From: an uncultured Eubacteriales bacterium | Lineage (GTDB): Bacteria > Bacillota > Clostridia > Christensenellales > Borkfalkiaceae | Reading direction: 5' to 3' | Assembly: GCA_900556195.1 (NCBI GenBank) | Contig: USOJ01000057.1 | Location: 1-6,724, forward strand | Length of the DNA: 6,724 bases | Part shown: in pieces, positions 5,007 to 6,724 of the stretch | Layout: the number at the start of each line of letters is the position of its first letter | Numbering within the stretch: position 1 is the stretch's first letter | The notes under the pieces: model-generated | What the model was told of the DNA's origin: nothing | Seen by the model: only the letters and a program-made list of their open reading frames with translations | Databases searched by the model: none | Translations under genes and position numbers: made by a program

Positions 5007-6593
5007 ATGAGTATTTCCGAAAAAATTTATGCTTTAAGAACTAAAAACGGCGTTACTCAAGAAGTGTTTGCAGAAAAACTTGCAGTTTCGCGACAATCCG
5101 TACAAAAATGGGAGTCGGGCGTAAGTTTGCCGACTATCGATAAACTTATTACCATGGCAACGATTTTCAACGTTTCCATGGATTATCTTTGCGACAGGGC
5201 AGACTCCGCAGTTTCCGACGGCAGGACCGATAAAGAATACGTTCCCGATTACGGAAAAATGCATTCGTGGGAGTCTTATGCGAAAAGTCTTGAAATCGAA
5301 TACAGGCAACTCGTCGACGAGGGTAAAGACGTCGATAATTTAAAGGACGTATTTTCAGCGGTCGAAAAAATGCCGTCGAGCAAACGCAAAGACGAAATTG
5401 CCGACTTGCTTTTTAAAATAGTCGATTCTTTGCCGATAAAAGGCGATTACGGCTACGTCGAACCTAACGATTACAGCGCGATAAAAACGTTAAGCGACGG
5501 CTGCTTACCCAATGAAATTTCGGCTGAATCCGACGGTGAAATTTTGCTTGACAAAGTAAAGGGAGGCTGGTACGGCAGAATTTGCGGATGTTATCTCGGC
5601 AAGCCCGTAGAGTGCATTAAAATGCCGGATTTGAAAAAGGTTTTAACCCGTACAGGCAATTATCCTTTGCACAGATATATTGATCTTGAAGATATAGAAA
5701 AAATAGATTTGAGCGACGTGAGTTTTCCCATAAAACCGCGTTCTTATCCCAAAAATTTTAATAAAATGCCGTCTGACGACGACACTAACTATATGCTTAT
5801 CGCTTACGAAGTTTTGAAGCGTTACGGCAGAGATTTCACTTCGTCGGACGTTGCCGAAGTATGGCTTTCCACGCAGACGAAGTATGCGTATTGTACAGCC
5901 GAAAGGGTTGCTTATATCAACCTTATCAACGGTTACGTTCCGCCGGAAAGCGGCGAATACAAAAACGCCTATCGCGAATGGATAGGCGCGCAGATTCGTT
6001 CCGATTTTTACGGATATATCAACCCCGGCGACCCCGAAACCGCGGCGGAGATGGCTTATCGCGACGCACGCGTTTCACACGTTAAAAACGGGGTTTACGG
6101 CTCTATGTGGGTTGCCGCGATGATAGCCGAGGCTTACGTTACAGATGACGTTAAGCGCATAATTCTTACGGGGCTTTCGCAAATTCCTTCAACTTCGAGA
6201 TTGCATAAGGCAATTTCTGACGTAATCGAAAACTATGAAAAAGGCGTTTCGGCGGAGAGTTGCATAGCCGATATCAGAACACGCTGGAACGAGGAATCAA
6301 GCTACGACTGGTGTCATACGATTTCTAATGCCGAAATAGTTACCGCAGCGCTTTTATACGGCAACAAAGATTACGGCAAATCAATCTGTATGGCTGTCGG
6401 CGCGTGCTTCGATACAGATTGCAACGGCGCAACCGTAGGTTCCGTATTAGGTACGGCTATCGGTTATAACGCCATACCGTCATATTGGAAAGACAGAGTA
6501 AACGACACTCTTGAAAGTACGCTTGCCGGTTATGGCAGCGTATCGATCGGCGATATGGCCGAAAAGACGCTTGGTTTTATCAAAAAGAATTAA
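5007..6593 (+). CDS. XRE-family regulator fused to an ADP-ribosylglycohydrolase
   Basis: The product is 528 residues from the RBS-supported ATG. Residues 3-64 are an XRE/Cro-type helix-turn-helix: KIYALRTKNGVTQEVFAEKL, then the recognition region AVSRQSVQKWESG (26-38) and LITMATIFNVSMDYL. Residues about 65-175 are a charged, mostly helical linker. From about 180 to the end lies an ADP-ribosylglycohydrolase (DraG/ARH fold): KVKGGWYGRICGCYLGKPVE (184-202), the metal-binding SDDDTNYM (256-263), GYINPGDPETAAEMAYRDA (336-354), SHVKNGVYG, and FDTDCNGATVGSVLG (468-482), the second metal site. The family uses Mg or Mn to cut ADP-ribose from proteins or related substrates; the exact substrate of this subgroup is unknown. 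All expected Asp residues are present, so it is probably catalytically competent. The gene stands alone with its own promoter, palindromic operator and terminator, suggesting an autoregulated sensor-enzyme. It has no obvious link to the glycosidases upstream. Confidence 0.88.
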   Translation: MSISEKIYALRTKNGVTQEVFAEKLAVSRQSVQKWESGVSLPTIDKLITMATIFNVSMDYLCDRADSAVSDGRTDKEYVPDYGKMHSWESYAKSLEIEYRQLVDEGKDVDNLKDVFSAVEKMPSSKRKDEIADLLFKIVDSLPIKGDYGYVEPNDYSAIKTLSDGCLPNEISAESDGEILLDKVKGGWYGRICGCYLGKPVECIKMPDLKKVLTRTGNYPLHRYIDLEDIEKIDLSDVSFPIKPRSYPKNFNKMPSDDDTNYMLIAYEVLKRYGRDFTSSDVAEVWLSTQTKYAYCTAERVAYINLINGYVPPESGEYKNAYREWIGAQIRSDFYGYINPGDPETAAEMAYRDARVSHVKNGVYGSMWVAAMIAEAYVTDDVKRIILTGLSQIPSTSRLHKAISDVIENYEKGVSAESCIADIRTRWNEESSYDWCHTISNAEIVTAALLYGNKDYGKSICMAVGACFDTDCNGATVGSVLGTAIGYNAIPSYWKDRVNDTLESTLAGYGSVSIGDMAEKTLGFIKKN

Positions 6594-6602
6594 CCGATGT
6601 AA

Positions 6603-6629
6603 AAGGAGGCTTGAAAGCCTCCTTCTTTT
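6603..6629 (+). terminator. Rho-independent terminator of the XRE-ADP-ribosylglycohydrolase gene
   Basis: AAGGAGGC (6603-6610) pairs perfectly with GCCTCCTT (6617-6624) around TTGAAA, followed by CTTTT. It begins 9 bases after the stop codon. Confidence 0.85.
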
Positions 6630-6631
6630 GG

Positions 6632-6684
6632 TAAAATAAAAACTATCCGAATACCGCTTTTTGAAACGGCATTGTTCGGATAGT
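6632..6684 (-). terminator. Rho-independent terminator of a minus-strand transcript entering from the right
   Basis: ACTATCCGAA (6642-6651) and TTCGGATAGT (6675-6684) form a 10-bp perfect stem with an inner CCG/CGG pairing. Read on the minus strand the stem is followed by TTTTTATTTT (6641 back to 6632), a strong T-tract; the + strand side has only CCTTTCTT. The gene or RNA it ends lies beyond the window: 6685-6724 has no recognisable coding or RNA signature, though its minus strand reads CTCCACCA just before the stem. Confidence 0.75.
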
Positions 6685-6724
6685 CCTTTCTTGGTGGAGT
6701 GGGGATGTTTGCGTTCGCACACCT

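Noticed and set aside
1..6724. Insertion sequence or phage genes as the cause of the broken genes
   Set aside because: No transposase, integrase, terminal inverted repeats or target-site duplications are seen at any of the breakpoints.

Overview
The window looks like part of a carbohydrate-utilisation region of an uncultured, moderately AT-rich Bacillota (Clostridia-like) bacterium. This placement rests on AGGAG-type ribosome binding sites, a textbook TTGCAA-N17-TATAAT promoter, an XRE-type regulator, a lipobox lipoprotein and cytoplasmic glycoside hydrolases. It is an inference from style, not a taxonomic assignment.

Left part (1-1093): no intact gene. The stretch is a mosaic of broken glycosidase genes on the + strand. 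A piece of a GH37 trehalase-like enzyme runs in from the left edge and stops about position 588. It is joined out of frame to the N-terminal part of a GH38 alpha-mannosidase (589-929), which itself carries a one-base loss in an A-run at 758-761. After 929 the reading jumps to the extreme C-terminus of a GH38 enzyme (about 935-1093). Some 600-700 codons between the two GH38 pieces are absent.

Middle (1143-4554): two intact genes separated by a third remnant. The first encodes a secreted lipoprotein with a beta-rich N-terminal module and a Y_phosphatase3-type tyrosine/inositol phosphatase domain (HCNAGADRTG loop). The remnant (2345-2467) begins like a Gfo/Idh/MocA oxidoreductase and ends after 40 codons. 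The second intact gene encodes a cytoplasmic GH36-type alpha-galactosidase with its catalytic motifs in place. These genes suit import and intracellular processing of galactosides, mannosides and trehalose-like sugars, but the locus is decaying or has been wrongly collapsed in assembly.

Intergenic (4555-5006): about 450 bases with three separate hairpins, one of them a clear + strand terminator (4827-4863). These are followed by an operator-like cluster of GCAAC/GTTGC half-sites overlapping a near-consensus promoter.

Right part (5007-6593): one monocistronic gene encodes a 528-residue fusion of an N-terminal XRE helix-turn-helix, a helical linker and a C-terminal ADP-ribosylglycohydrolase. 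It has its own promoter, likely operator, strong RBS and terminator. This self-contained regulator-enzyme fusion is the most unusual functional unit seen here. A second hairpin with its T-tract on the minus strand (6632-6684) shows that a minus-strand transcript enters from beyond the right edge.
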